A stretch of DNA of 64,000 nucleotides from Begonia masoniana. Lineage: Eukaryota; Streptophyta; Magnoliopsida; Cucurbitales; Begoniaceae. A model generated the notes under the pieces. That model was not told the DNA's origin. It worked only from the letters and a program-made list of their open reading frames with translations, and did not search any database. The translations under genes and the position numbers were made by a program. Below are positions 1 to 13,437 of the stretch, in pieces. Numbering within the stretch: position 1 is the first letter of the stretch; each line of letters opens with the position of its first letter. The stretch is taken from NCBI GenBank assembly GCA_022432975.1, contig CM039511.1, positions 48,308,902 through 48,372,901 of the forward strand, read 5' to 3'.

Positions 1-3000
1 ACTTCAATCGATTATGTTCCAAAAGAGTTGAACGTACCAAGCAAATGAGGTTTACTATTACATGACTTTTGGTTAGAACCTAAGTTATCCATTTCACATT
101 CAAGGTTTTAACTTTAAGTGATGAGAACGACGTATATTGAGGACCCAACAACCTTCATGAACGAGTAATTAAGACTTATTAATGCGCTTGATGAAGCATA
201 AGAAACTTCACTTCAATAGATTTGTTCAAAAAGTGTTGATCATACCAAGCAAATGAGGTTTAGTGTTACATGACTTGTGGTTAGAACCTAAGTTATCCAT
301 TTCACAATCAAGGTTTTAGCTTGAAGTGATGAGAACGACGTGTATTGAGGACCCAAATACCTTCAAGGACACATAAATAAGACTTAGTAATGCGCTTAAT
401 AAAGCATAAGAAACTTCACTTCTATCGATTAGTTCCAAAAGAAATGATCGTATCAAGCAAATGAGGTTGAGTGTTACATGACTTGTGATTAGAACCTAAG
501 TTATCCATTTCACATTCAAGGTTTTAACTTGAAGTGATGAGAACGACGTGTATTAAGGACCCAACAACCTTCATGGACGCGTAACTAAGACTTAGTAATG
601 CGCTTGATTAAGCATAAGAAACTTCACTTCAATCGATTTGTTCCAAAAGAGTTGATCGTATCAAGCAAATGATGTTGAGTGTTACATTACTTGTGGTTAG
701 AACCTAAGTTATCCATTTCACATTCAAGGTTTTAACTTGAAGTGATTAGAATGACGTGTATTGAGTACGCAACAACCATCATGGACGTGTAATTAAAATT
801 TAATAATGCGCTTGTTGAAGCGTAAGAAACTTCACTTCAATCGATTTGTTCCTAAAGAGTTGATCGTATCAAGCAAATAAGGTTGAGTGTTACATGACTT
901 GTGGTTAGAACCTAAGTAATCCATTTCACATTCAAGGTTCTAACTTGAAGTGATGAGAACGACGTGTATGAGGACCCAACGACCTTCATGGACGCGTAAT
1001 TAAGACTTATTAATGCGCTTGATCAAGCCATAAGAAACATCACTTCAACCGATTTGTTTTAAAAGATTTGATCGTATCAAGCAAATGAGGTTTACTATTA
1101 CATGACTCGTGGTTAGAACCTAAGTTATCCATTTCACATTCAAGGTTTTAACTTGAATTGATGATAACGACGTGTATTGAGGACCCAACAACCTTCATGG
1201 ACGCGTAACTAAGACTTAGTAATGCGCTTGATGAAGCATAAGAAACTTCACTTCAATCGATTTGTTCCAAAAGAGTTGATCGTATCAAGCAAATGAGGTT
1301 GGGTGTTACATTACTTGTGGTTAGAACCTAAGTTATCCATTTCACATTCAAGGTTTTAACTTGAAGTGATTAGAACGACGTGTATTAAGGACCCAACAAT
1401 CTTGATGGACGCGTAATTAAGACTTATTAATGCGCTTAATGAAGAATAAGAAACTTCACTTCAATCGATTTGTTCCAAAAGAGTTGATCGTACCAAGCAA
1501 ATGAGGTTGAGTGTTACATGACTTGTGGTTTGAACCTAAGTTATCCATTTCAGATTCAAGATTTTAACTTGAAGTGATGAGAACGACGTGTATTGAGGAC
1601 ACAACAAAATTCATGGATGTGTAATTAAGACTTATTAATGCGCTTGATGAAGCATAAGAAACTTCATTTCAATTGATTTGTTCCAAAAAAGTTGATCGTT
1701 TCAAGCAAATGAGGTTTAGTGCTACATGACTTGTGGTTAGAACCTAAGTTATCCATTTCACATTCAAGGTTTTAACTTGAAGTGATGAGAACGACGTGTA
1801 TTGAGGACCCAACAACCTTCATGGACGCGTAACTAAGACTTAGTAATGCGCTTGATGAAGCATAAGAAACTTCACTTCAATCGATTTGTTCCAAAAGAGT
1901 TGATCGTATCAAGCAAATGAGGTTGAGTGTTACATGACTTGTGGTTAGAACCTAAGTTATCCATTTCACATTCAAGGTTTTAACTTGAAGTGATGAGAAC
2001 GACGTGTATTGAGGACCCAACAACCTTCATGGACGCGTAATTAAGACTTAGTAATGCGCTTGATGAAGCATAAGAAACTTCACTTCAATCGATTTGTTCC
2101 AAAAGAGTTGATCGTATCAAGCAAATGAGGTTGAGTGTTACATGACTTGTGGTTAGAACCTAAGTTATCCATTTCACATTCAAGGTTTTAACTTGAAGTG
2201 ATGAGAACGACGTGTATTGAGGACCCAACAACCTTCATGGAGGGTAATTAAGACTATTAATGCGCTTGATAAGCATAAGAAACTTCACTTCAATCGATTT
2301 GTTCCAAAAGAGTTGATCGTATCAAGCAAATGAGGTTTATTTACATGACTTGTGGTTAGAACCTAAGTTATCCATTTCACATTCAAGGTTTTAACTTGAA
2401 TTGATGAGAACGCTGATATTGAGGACCCAACAACCTTCGATGGACGCGTAACTAAGACTTAGTAATGCGCTTGATTGAAGCATAAGAAAACTTCACTTCA
2501 ATCGATTTGTTCCAAAAGAGTTGATCGTATCAAGCAAATGAGGTTTGAGTGTTACATGACTTGTGGTTAGAACCTAAAGTATCCATTTCACATTCAAGGT
2601 TTTAACTTGAAGTGATGAGAACGACGTGTATTGAGGACCCAACAACCTTCATGGGACGCGTAATTAAGACTTAGTAATGCGCTTGATTGAAGCATAAGAA
2701 CTTCACTTCAATCGATTTGTTCCAAAAGAGTTGATCGTATCAAGCAAATGAGGTTTGAGTGTTACATGACTTGTGGTTAGAACCTAAGTTATCCATTTCA
2801 CATTCAAGGTTTTAACTTGAAGTGATGAGAACGACGTGTATTGAGGACCCAACAACCTTCATGGATGCATAACTAAGAATTAGTAATGCGCTTGATGAAG
2901 CATAAGAAACTTCACTTCAATCGATTTGTTCCAAAAGAGTTGTTCGTATCAAGCAAATGCGGTTGAGTGTGACATGACTTGTGGTTAGAACCTAAGTTAT

Positions 3001-6000
3001 CCATTTCACATTCAAGGTTTTAACTTGAAGTGATGAGAACGACGTGTATTGAGACCCAACAACCTTCATGGACGCGTAACTTAAGACTTATTAATGCGCT
3101 TGATGAAGCATAAGAAACTTCACTTCAATCGATTTGTTCCAAAGAGTTGATCGTATCAAGCAAATGAGGTTAGTGTTACATGACTTGTGGTTAGAACCTA
3201 AGTTATCCATTTCACATTCAAGGTTTTAACTTGAAGTGATGAGAACGACGTGTATTGAGGACCCAACAACCTTCATGGACGCGTAATAAGACTTATTAAT
3301 GCGCTTGATGAAGCATAAGAAACTTCACTTCAACGATTTGTTCCAAAAGAGTTGATCGTATCAAGCAAATGAGGTTAGGTGTTACATGACTTGTGGTTAG
3401 AACCTAAGTTATCCATTTCACATTCAAGGTTTTAACTTGAAGTGATGAGAACGACGTGTATTAGGACCCCAACAACCTTCATGGACGCGTAACTTAAGAC
3501 TTAGTAATGCGCTTAATGAAGCATAAGAAACTTCACTTCAATCGATTTGTTCCAAAAGAGTTGATCGTATCAAGCAAATGAGGTTGAGTGTTACATGACT
3601 TGTGGTTAGAACCTAAGTTATCCATTTCACATTCAAGGTTTTAACTTGAAGTGATGAGAACGACGTGTATTGAGGACCCAACAATCTTCAAGGACGCGTA
3701 ATTAAGACTTATTAATGCGCTTGATGAAGCATAAGAAACTTCACTTTCAATCGATTTGTTCCAAAAGAGTTGATCGTATCAAGCAAATGAGGTTGAGTGT
3801 ACATGACTTGTGGTTAGAACCTAAGTTATCCATTTCACATTCAAGGTTTTAACTTGAAGTGATGAGAACGACGTGTATTGAGGACCCAACAACCTTCATG
3901 GACGCGTAAACTAAGACTTAGTAATGCGCTTGATGAAGCATAAGAAACTTCACTTCAATCGATTTGTTCCAAAAGAGTTGATCGTATCAAGCAAATGAGG
4001 TTGAGTGTTACATGACTTGTGGTTAGAACCTAAGTTATCCATTTCACATTCAAGGTTTTAACTTGAAGTGATGAGAACGACGTGTATTGAGGACCCAACA
4101 ACCTTCATGGACGCGTAACTTAAGACTTAGTAATGCGCTTGATGAAGCATAAGAAACTTCACTTCAATCGATTTGTTCCAAAGAGTTGATCGTATCAAGC
4201 AAATGAGGTTGAGTGTTACATGACTTGTGGTTAGAACCTAAGTTATCCATTTCACATTCAAGGTTTTAACTTGAAGTGATGAAAACGACGTGTATTGAGG
4301 ACCCAACAACCTTCATGGACGCGTAATTAAGACTTAGTAATGCGCTTGATTAAGCATAAGAAACTTCACTTCAATCGATTTGTTCCAAAAGAGTTGATCG
4401 TATCAAGCAAATGAGGTTTAGTGTTACATGACTTGTGGTTAGAACCTAAGTTATCCATTTCACATTCAAGGTTTTAACTTGAAGTGATGAGAACGACGTG
4501 TATTGAGGACCAACAACCTTCATGGACGCGTAACTAAGACTTATTAATGCGCTTGATTAAGCATAAGAAACCTTCACTTCAATCGATTTGTTCCAAAAGA
4601 GTTGATCGTATCAAGCAAATGAGGTTGAGTGTTACATGACTTGTGGTTAGAACCTAAGTTATCCATTTCACATTCAAGGTTTTAACTTGAAGTGATGAGA
4701 ACGACGTGTATTGAGGACCCAACAACCTTCATGGACGCGAAACTAAGACTTAGTAATGCGCTTGATGAAGCATTAGAAACTTCACTTCAATCGATTTGTT
4801 CCAAAAGAGTTGACGTATCAAGCAAATGAGGTTGAGTGTTACATGACTTGTGGTTAGAACCTAAGTTATCCATTTCACATTCAAGGTTTTAACTTGAAGT
4901 GATGAGACGACGTGTATGAGGACCCAACAACCTTCATGGACGCGTAACTAAGACTTAGTAATGCGCTTATGAAGCATTAGAAACTTCACTTCAATCGATT
5001 GTTCCAAAAGATTGAATCGTATCAAGCAAATGAGGTTGAGTGTTACATGAATTGTGGTTAGAACCTAAGTTATCCATTTCACATTCAAGGTTTTAACTTG
5101 AAGTGATGAGAACGACGTGTATTGAGGACCCAACAACCTTCATGGACGCGTAACTAAGACTTAGTAATGCGCTTGATGAAGCATAAGAAACTTCACTTCA
5201 ATCGATTTGTTCCAAAAGAGTTGATCGTATCAAGCAAATGAGGTTGAGTGTTACATGACTTGTGGTTAGAACCTAAGTTATCCATTTCACATTCAAGGTT
5301 TTAACTTGAAGTGATGAGAACGACGTGTATTGAGGACCCAACAACCTTCATGGACGCGAAACTAAGACTTAGTAATGCGCTTGATGAAGCATAAGAAACT
5401 TCACTTCAATCGATTTGTTCCAAAAGAATTGATCGTATCAAGCAAATGAGGTTGAGTGTTACATGACTTGTGGTTAGAACCTAAGTTATCCATTTCACAT
5501 TCAAGGTTTTAACTTGAAGTGATGAGAACGACGTGTATTGAGGACCCAACAACCTTCATGGACGCGTAACTAAGACTTAGTAATGCGCTTGATGAAGCAT
5601 TAAGAAACTTCACTTCAATCGATTTGTTCCAAAAGAGTTGATCGTATCAAGCAAATGAGATTGAGTGTTACATGACTTGTGGTTAGAACCTAAGTTATCC
5701 ATTTCACATTCAAGGTTTTAACTTGAAGTGATGAGAACGACGTGTATTGAGGACCCAAAAACCTTCATGGACGCGAACTAAGACTTAGTAATGCGCTTGA
5801 TGAAGCATAAGAAACTTCACTTCAATCGATTTGTTCCAAAAGAGTTGATCGTATCAAGCAAATGAGGTTGAGTGTTACATGACTTGTGGTTAGAACCTAA
5901 GTTATCCATTTCACATTCAAGGTTTTAACTTGAAGTGATGAGAACGACGTGTATTGAGGAACCAACAACCTTCATGGACGCGAACTAAGACTTAGTAATG

Positions 6001-9000
6001 CGCTTGATGAAGCATAGAAACTTCACTTCAATCGATTTGTTCCAAAGGAGTTGATCTTATCAAGCAAATGAGGTTGAGTGTTACATGACTTGGGGTTAGA
6101 ACCTAAGTTATCCATTTCACATTCAAGGTTTTAACTTGAAGTGATGAGAACGACGTGTATTGAGGACCCAAAACCTTCATGGACGCGAAACTAAGACTTA
6201 GTAATGCGCTTGATGAAGCATTAGAAACTTCACTTCAATCGATTTGTTCCAAAAGAGTTGATCGTATCAAGCAAATGAGGTTGAGTGTTACATGACTTGT
6301 GGTTAGAACCTAAGTTATCCATTTCACATTCAAGGTTTTAACTTGAAGTGATGAGAACGACGTGTATTGAGGACCCAACAACCTTCATGGACGCGTAACT
6401 AAGACTTAGTAATGCGCTTGATGAAGCATAGAAACTTCACTTCAATCGATTTGTTCCAAAAGAGTTGATCGTATCAAGCAAATGAGGTTGAGTGTTACAT
6501 GACTTGTGGTTAGAACCTAAGTTATCCATTTCACATTCAAGGTTTTAACTTGAAGTGATGAGAACGACGTGTATTGAGGACCCAACAACCTTCATGGACG
6601 CGTAACTAAGACTTAGTAATGCGCTTGATGAAGCATAAGAAACTTCACTTCAATCGATTTGTTCCAAAAGAGTTGATCGTATCAAGCAAATGAGGTTGAG
6701 TGTTACATGACTTGTGGTTAGAACCTAAGTTATCCATTTCACATTCAAGGTTTTAACTTGAAGTGATGAGAACGACGTGTATTGAGGACCCAACAACCTT
6801 CATGGACGCGAACTAAGACTTAGTAATGCGCTTGATGAAGCATAGAAACTTCACTTCAATCGATTTGTTCCAAAAGTGTTGATCGTATGAAGCAAATGAG
6901 ATTGAGTGTTACATGACTTGTGGTTAGAACCTAAGTTATCCATTTCACATTCAAGGTTTTAACATGAAGTGATGAGAACGACGTGTATTGAGGACCAACA
7001 ACCTTCATGGACGCGTAACTAAGACTTAGTAATGCGCTTGATGAAGCATAAGAAACTTCACTTCAATCGATTTGTTCCAAAAGAGTTGATCGTATCAAGC
7101 AAATGAGGTTGAGTGTTACATGACTTGTGGTTAGAACCTAAGTTATCCATTTCACATTCAAGGTTTTAACTTGAAGTGATGAGAACGACGTGTATTGAGG
7201 ACCCAACAACCTTCATGGACGCGTAACTAAGACTTATTAATGCGCTTGATGAAGCATTAGAAACTTCACTTCAATCGATTTGTTCCAAAAGAGTTGAACG
7301 TATCAAGCAAATGAGGTTGAGTGTTACATGACTTGTGGTTAGAACCTAAGTTATCCATTTCACATTCAAGGTTTTAACTTGAAGTGATGAGAACGACGTG
7401 TATTGAGGACCCAACAACCTTCATGGACGCGAAACTAAGACTTAGTAATGCGCTTGATGAAGCATTAGAAACTTCACTTCAATCGATTTGTTCCAAAAGA
7501 GTTGAACGTATCAAGCAAATGAGGTTGAGTGTTACATGACTTGTGGTTAGAACCTAAGTTATCCATTTCACATTCAAGGTTTTAACTTGAAGTGATGAGA
7601 ACGACGTGTATTGAGGACCCAACAACCTTCATGGACGCGAAACTAAGACTTAGTAATGCGCTTGATGAAGCATTAGAAACTTCACTTCAATCGATTTGTT
7701 CCAAAAGAGTTGAACGTATCAAGCAAATGAGGTTGAGTGTTACATGACTTGTGGTTAGAACCTAAGTTATCCATTTCACATTCAAGGTTTTAACTTGAAG
7801 TGATGAGAACGACGTGTATTGAGGACCCAACAACCTTCATGGACGCGAACTAAGACTTAGTAATGCGCTTGATGAAGCATTAGAAACTTCACTTCAATCG
7901 ATTTGTTCCAAAATAGTTGATCGTATCAAGCAAATGAGGTTGAGTGTTACATGACTTGTGGTTAAAACCTAAGTTATCCATTTCACATTCAAGGTTTTAA
8001 CTTGAAGTGATGAGAACGACGTGTATTGAGGACCCAACAACCTTTATGGACGCAGAACTAAGACTTATTAATGCGCTTGATGAAGCATAGAAACTTCACT
8101 TCAATCGATTTGTTCCAAAAGAGTTGACGTATCAAGCAAATGAGGTTGAGTGTTACATGACTTGTGGTTAGAACCTAAGTTATCCATTTCACATTCAAGG
8201 TTTTAACTTGAAGTGATGAGAACGACGTGTATTGAGGACCCAACAACCTTCATGGACGCGTAACTAAGACTTAGTAATGCGCTTGATGAAGCATAAGAAA
8301 CTTCACTTAATCGATTTGTTACCAAAAGAGTTGATCGTATTCAAGCCAAGAGTTGAGTCGTACATGACTTGGGGTTAGAACCTAAGTTATCATTTCACAT
8401 TCAAGGCTTTTAAGCTTGAAGTGATATAAGAATAACGTGGATTGGAAGGACGCAACAACCTAGCATGGACGTGTAACTTAAGACTTAATAATGCGCTATG
8501 ATTGAAGCAGTAAGAAGCTTCACTTCAATCGATTGGTCCATAAATGAGTTAGACGTATCAAGCAAATGAAGGTTGAAGTGTTACATGACTTGTGGTTAGA
8601 CACATCAAGGTTATTCATTTCACATTCAAGGTTTAACTTGAAGTGATGAGAACGACGTGTATTGACGGACCCAACAGCCTTCATGGACGCTGAAACTTAA
8701 GACTTAGTTGATGCGCCTGATGAACCATTAGAAACTTCACTTCCAACTAGATGTGTTCCAAAAGAGGTTGATACGTATCAAGCAAATGAGGTCTGACTGT
8801 TACATGACTTGTGGTTAGAACCTAAGTTATCCATTTCACATTCAGGTTTTAACTTGAAGTGATGAGAACGACGTGTATTGAGGACCCAACAACCTTCATG
8901 GACGCGAACTAAGACTTAGTAATGCGCTTGATGAAGCATTAGAAACTTCACTTCAATCGATTGTTCCAAAAGAGTTGAACGTATCAAGCAAATGAGGTGA

Positions 9001-11165
9001 GTGTTACATGACTTGTGGTTAGAACCTAAGTATCCATTTCACATTCAAGGTTTTAACTTGAAGTGATGAGAACGACGTGTATTGAGGACCCAACAACCTT
9101 CATGGACGCATAAGTATGACTTATTAATGCGCTTGATGAAGCATAAGAAACTTCACTTCAATCGATTTGTTCCAAAAGAGTTGAACGTATCAAGCAAATG
9201 AGGTTGAGTGTTACATGACTTGTGGTTAGAACCTAAGTATCCATTTCACATTCAAGGTTTTAACTTGAAGTGATGAGAACGACGTGTATTGAGGACCGAA
9301 CAACCTTCATGGACGCGAAACTAAGACTTAGTAATACGCTTGACTTCACTTCAATCGATTGTTCCAAAAGAGTTGATCATATCAAGCAAATGAGGTTGAG
9401 TGTTACATGACTTGTGGTTAGAACCTAAGTTATCCATTTCACATTCAAGGTTTTTAACTGGAAGTGACGAGAACGACGTGTATTAGGACCCAACAACCCT
9501 TATCGGACGCGAAACTAAGACTTAGTAATTCGCTGAATGAAGCATTAGGAAACTTCACTTCAATCGATTTATTCCAAAGAGTTGATCGTATCAAGCAAAT
9601 GAGGTTTAGTGTTACATGACTTGGTTTAGAACCTAAGTTATCCATTTCCCATTCAAGGTTTTAACTTGAAGTGAATGAGAACGACATGTATTGAGGACCC
9701 AACAACCTTCATGGACGCGCAACTTAAGACATAGTAATGCGCTTTGATGAAGCATTAGAAACTTCACTTCAATCGATTTGTTCCAACAGAGTTGAACGTA
9801 TCAAGCAAATGAGGTTTAGTGTTACATGACTTGTGGTTAGAACCTAAGTTATCCATTTCACATTCAAGGTTTATAACTTGAAGTGATGATAACGACGTGT
9901 ATTGAGGACCCAACAACCTTCTCTGGACGCGTAACTAAGACTTTAAGTAATGCGCTTGATGAAGCTTAAGAAACTTCACTTCAATCGATTTGTTCCTAAA
10001 GAGTTGATCGTATCAAGCAAATAAGGTTGAGTGTTACATGACTTGTGGTTAGAACATAAGTTATCCATTTCACATTCATGGTTTTAACTTGAAGTGATGA
10101 GAACGACGTGTATTGAAGACCCAACAGCCTTCATGGACGCGTAATTAAGACTTATTAATGCGCTTGATGAACCATAAGAAACTTCACTTCAACCGATTTG
10201 TTCCAAAAGAGTTGATCGTATCAGGCAAATGAGACTTACTATTAAGTGACTGGTGGTTAGAACCTAAGTTATCGATTTCACATTCAAGGTTTTAACTTGA
10301 ATTGATGATAACGATGTGTATTGAGGACCCAACAACCTTCGTGGACGCGTAACTAAGACTTAGTAATGCGCTTGATTAAGCATAAGAAACGTCACTTCAA
10401 TCGATTTGTTCCAAAAGAGTTGATCGTATCAAGCAAATGATGTTGAGTATTACATTACTTGTGGTTAGAACCTAAGTTATCCATTTCACATTCAAGGTTT
10501 TAGCTTGAAGTGATTAGAATAACGTGTATTGAGTACGCAACAACCATCATGGACGTGTAATTAAGATTTAATAATGCGCTTGTTGAAGCGTAAGAAACTT
10601 CACTTCAATCGATTTGTTCCTAAAGAGTTGATCGTATCAAGCAAATAAGGTTGAGTGTTACATGACTTGTGGTTAGAACATAAGTTATTCATTTCACATT
10701 TAAGGTTTTAACTTGAAGTGATGAGAACGACGTGTATTGAAGACCCAACAGCCTTCATGGACGCGTAATTAAGACTTATTGATGCGCTTGATGAACCATA
10801 AGAAACTTCACTTCAACCGATTTGTTCCAAAAGAGTTGATCGTATCAAGCAAATGAGACTTACTATTACATGACTGGTGGTTAGAACCTAAGTTATCGAT
10901 TTCACATTCAAGGTTTTAACTTGAATTGATGATAACGACGTGTATTGAGGACTCAACAACCTTTATGGACGCGAAACTAAGACTTATTAATGCGCTTGAT
11001 GAAGAATAAGAAACTTCACTTAAATCGATTTGTTCCAAAAGAGTTGATCGTACCAAGCAAATGAGCTTTACTATTACATGACTTGTGGTTAGAACCTAAG
11101 TAATCCATTTCACATTCAAGGTTTTAACTTGAAGTGATGGGAACGACGTGTATTGAGGACCCAAC

Positions 11166-11197
11166 AACCTTCGTGGACGCTTAACCTTCGTGGACGC
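11166..11197 (+). repeat. 17-bp tandem duplication inside a monomer
   Basis: AACCTTCGTGGACGCTT at 11166-11182 is followed at once by a second copy from 11183. It accounts for the 17-bp excess in the spacing of the surrounding four-monomer block. Confidence 0.85.
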
Positions 11198-11646
11198 GTA
11201 ACTAAGACTTAGTAATGCGCTTGATTAAGTATAAGAAACTTCAATTCAATCGATTTGTTCCAAAAGAGTTAATCGTATCAAGCAAATGATGTTGAGTGTT
11301 ACATTACTTGTGGTTAGAACCTAAGTTATCCATTTCACATTCAAAGTTTTAACTTGAAGTGATTAGAATGACGTGTATTGAGGACGCAACTACCATCATG
11401 GACGTGTAATTAAGATTTAATAATGCGCTTGTTGAAGCGTAAGAAACTTCACTTCAATCGATTTGTTCCTAAAGAGTTGATCGTATCAAGCAAATAAGGT
11501 TAAGTGTTACATGTCTTGTGGTTAGAACATAAGTTATCCATTTCACATTCAAGGTTTTAACTTGAAGTGGGGAGAACGACGTGTATTGAAGACCCAACAG
11601 CCTTCATGGACGCGTAATTAAGACTTATTAATGCGCTTGATGAACC

Positions 11647-11651
11647 ATAAG
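11647..11651. other. Target-site duplication, element 1 left copy
   Basis: ATAAG directly before the LTR end at 11652. It is repeated at 18422-18426 after the other LTR. A perfect 5-bp duplication is what Ty3/gypsy integrases leave. Confidence 0.95.
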
Positions 11652-12301
11652 TGATGCGAACCCTTTGGGTGCAAACCCTTAGAACCCTCATAAGATAGAA
11701 AAGAACCCCAGAAACTAAGAAATAGAGTAGGTGATCGAAGAGAAACCCGTAGGAAACTATGTCCTAAAGACCCCAACTCCTAAATGAAACAACAAGTTGA
11801 TCAATTCTTGCTGAGTTTGGTTTGGTTCTTTCAAGAACAAAGAGGAGAATACTCTCAAAATGCATTCACCAAAAAATAATAGCTTCTTTTACAAACATAA
11901 ACTTGCCCCTTTTATAGTAGGCATAAAAGAAACCCTAAAATAACCCAAAAATAGCCCAAATTCGTTTGGCCCATTAACACAAGTCTTTGGGCATGGAAAA
12001 ACACTAAAAATAATAAACTTGAACTAAGAAAGCCAAATACCAAATCGGCCCATAAAGTAATATATCTTCTCAAGCTGAATTCTCTTCATTTAAGGCTTCG
12101 ATAAGTGTGTAATAACATTGAAAACTTCCTTCTTCATTTTGAGCAATCTTTTCAACATAAAGTAAGTTTTGAATAGCCTTTTGAAATGCTTTAGCTCGAG
12201 CTCTTGTCAATGGACCTTGTGGTAGTTGTATTGAATCCTCTTTAGCCATTGATGTATCCTCTTGATTTGCTTCTATAGAATCCACCTCTTCAAGCCTATC
12301 A
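11652..12301 (-). repeat. Element 1, 3' LTR
   Basis: Read on the minus strand it begins TGATAGG after the polypurine tract at 12302-12315 and ends GCATCA at 11652. Its first 232 bp are also the last coding part of pol, with the stop at 12070-12072. The rest is non-coding and holds the TATA-like box. It matches 17772-18421 along the full length. Confidence 0.95.
11920..11926 (-). promoter_or_regulatory. TATA-like box, element 1 3' LTR
   Basis: TATAAAA on the minus strand, followed by GGGGCAAG. It is the only good TATA candidate seen in the LTR, and the same site is conserved in the 5' LTR at 18040-18046. Confidence 0.55.
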
Positions 12302-13437
12302 TTCCCTCCCTCCTCAAAAGGATTCAACCTCGAATCAGATTCTACATCAAAGGGAGATAAATCAGCAACATTAAAAGTAGAAGAAATGTTATGTTCACCT
12401 CGTAGATCCAATGAGTAAGCATTGTCGTTGATCCTTTTCAAAACTTGGAATGGCCCGTCGCCACGTGGAGCTAATTTTGATCGCCTTTTTTCGGGAAACC
12501 TTTCCTTTCTCATATGCACCCAAACCCAATCACCCGGTTCAAAAACAACTTTTTTTCTTCCTTTATTAACTCGAGCAGCAACCTGTTTGTTTCTTTTCTC
12601 AATGTGCTCATGAACCTTTGCATGGATGCGTTTCACAAGTTCTGCCTTCTTTTTTCCATCCAGACTACTCAATTCATTCACAGGTATCTCAATCAAATCC
12701 AAAGGAGTTAGTGGATTAAAACCATATACGATTTCAAAAGGTGAAAAATGTGTTGTGCTGTGAATAGTTCTGTTATATGAAAATTCAACCAATGGCAAAC
12801 ATTCTTCCCAAGATTTCAAGTTCTTACCTAAAACACTGCGCAATACCTGTATGAGTGTCCGATTAACAACCTCAGTTTGTCCATCCGTTTGAGGATGACA
12901 CGTTGTAGAAAAGAGAAGTTTAGTCCCTAACTTACCCCATAAAACCTTCCAAAAGTAACTTAGAAATTTCACATCTCTATCTGATACAATAGACTTAGGA
13001 ACACCATGTAAACGCACAATATCTCGAAAGAAAAGATTTGCAATATGTGTAGCATCATCAGTCTTGTGACAAGCAATGAAATGTGCCATTTTGCTAAATC
13101 TATCCACAACCACAAAAACAGAATCATGTCCATTTCTAGATCTAGGCAATCCCAAAACAAAATCCATACTAATATGCATCCATGGCTCACTAGGAACAGG
13201 GAGCGGAGTATATAAACCATGAGGTTGAATCTTAGATTTTGCCTTTCTACATGTCACACAACAATCACAAAAACGTACAACATCTCTTTTCATTTTTGGC
13301 CAATAAAAATGCTCATTTAAAATGTCAAGTGTACGTTTAGTTCCAAAATGACCCATCAAACCTCCACAATGAGCTTCATGCACTAATAACTCACGCATAG
13401 AACTTACTGGAATGCAAAGTTTATTTTCCTTAAACAA
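12070..13437 (-). pseudogene. Element 1 pol: integrase and LTR-encoded C-terminal tail
   Basis: A 455-codon open segment holding the whole integrase, which inserts the cDNA into the host chromosome. Visible are the N-terminal zinc-binding region (His20, His23, His30; Cys57-Cys63 cluster), the catalytic triad Asp92, Asp153 and Glu189 (35 residues between the last two, as in D,D35E), and a C-terminal GDGPFQVL motif. The last ~77 residues cross the polypurine tract (coding EEGGND) and continue in the 3' LTR, where the basic motif GPLTRARAK occurs. No chromodomain of the usual aromatic type was recognised. The true frame enters from the RNase H segment through a one-base shift in a T-run near 13,434-13,440, so the first Met here is not a real start. 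The integrase domain itself is unbroken. Confidence 0.9.
12302..12315 (-). other. Polypurine tract, element 1
   Basis: GAGGAGGGAGGGAA on the minus strand, immediately before the LTR start TGATAGG. This is the plus-strand priming site for reverse transcription. It lies inside the open pol frame. Confidence 0.93.

Larger units (their letters stand above)
1..11651 (+). repeat. 208-bp satellite array, block 1
   Basis: Head-to-tail array of about 56 copies of a 208-bp monomer, about 38% GC. In this orientation each copy carries the signature GAACGACGTGTATTGAGGAC followed by CAACAACCTTCATGGACGCG. The period was measured on successive copies of the same word. Monomers in about 1,700-8,250 are close to one another, apart from many one-base indels. 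Those at 1-1,700 and 9,900-11,651 are more diverged and carry shared variants. Short reading frames inside (for example 9454-9645 on the minus strand) are incidental: 208 is not a multiple of three and they have no coding character. No gene is present. The orientation label is arbitrary and marks only that blocks 3-6 run the other way. Confidence 0.97.
9960..11651 (+). repeat. Higher-order blocks of 3-4 monomers at array edge
   Basis: Diagnostic variants recur at multi-monomer spacing. The word TTCCTAAAGAG (usual form TTCCAAAAGAG) starts at about 9993, 10617 and 11466, spacings of 624 (3 x 208) and 849 (4 x 208 plus a 17-bp duplication). ACCATCATGG starts at 10543 and 11392, again 849 apart. 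A related copy of the same variant monomer lies near 750-890, so this type existed before the central part was homogenised. Spacings were counted by hand. Confidence 0.75.

Noticed and set aside
1..11651. CRISPR-like array (regular repeats)
   Set aside because: The whole 208-bp unit is repeated, with no unique spacers, and the context is plant.
12422..12711. Plus-strand open stretches opposite the element 1 integrase
   Set aside because: Antisense shadows of a clearly coding minus-strand frame.
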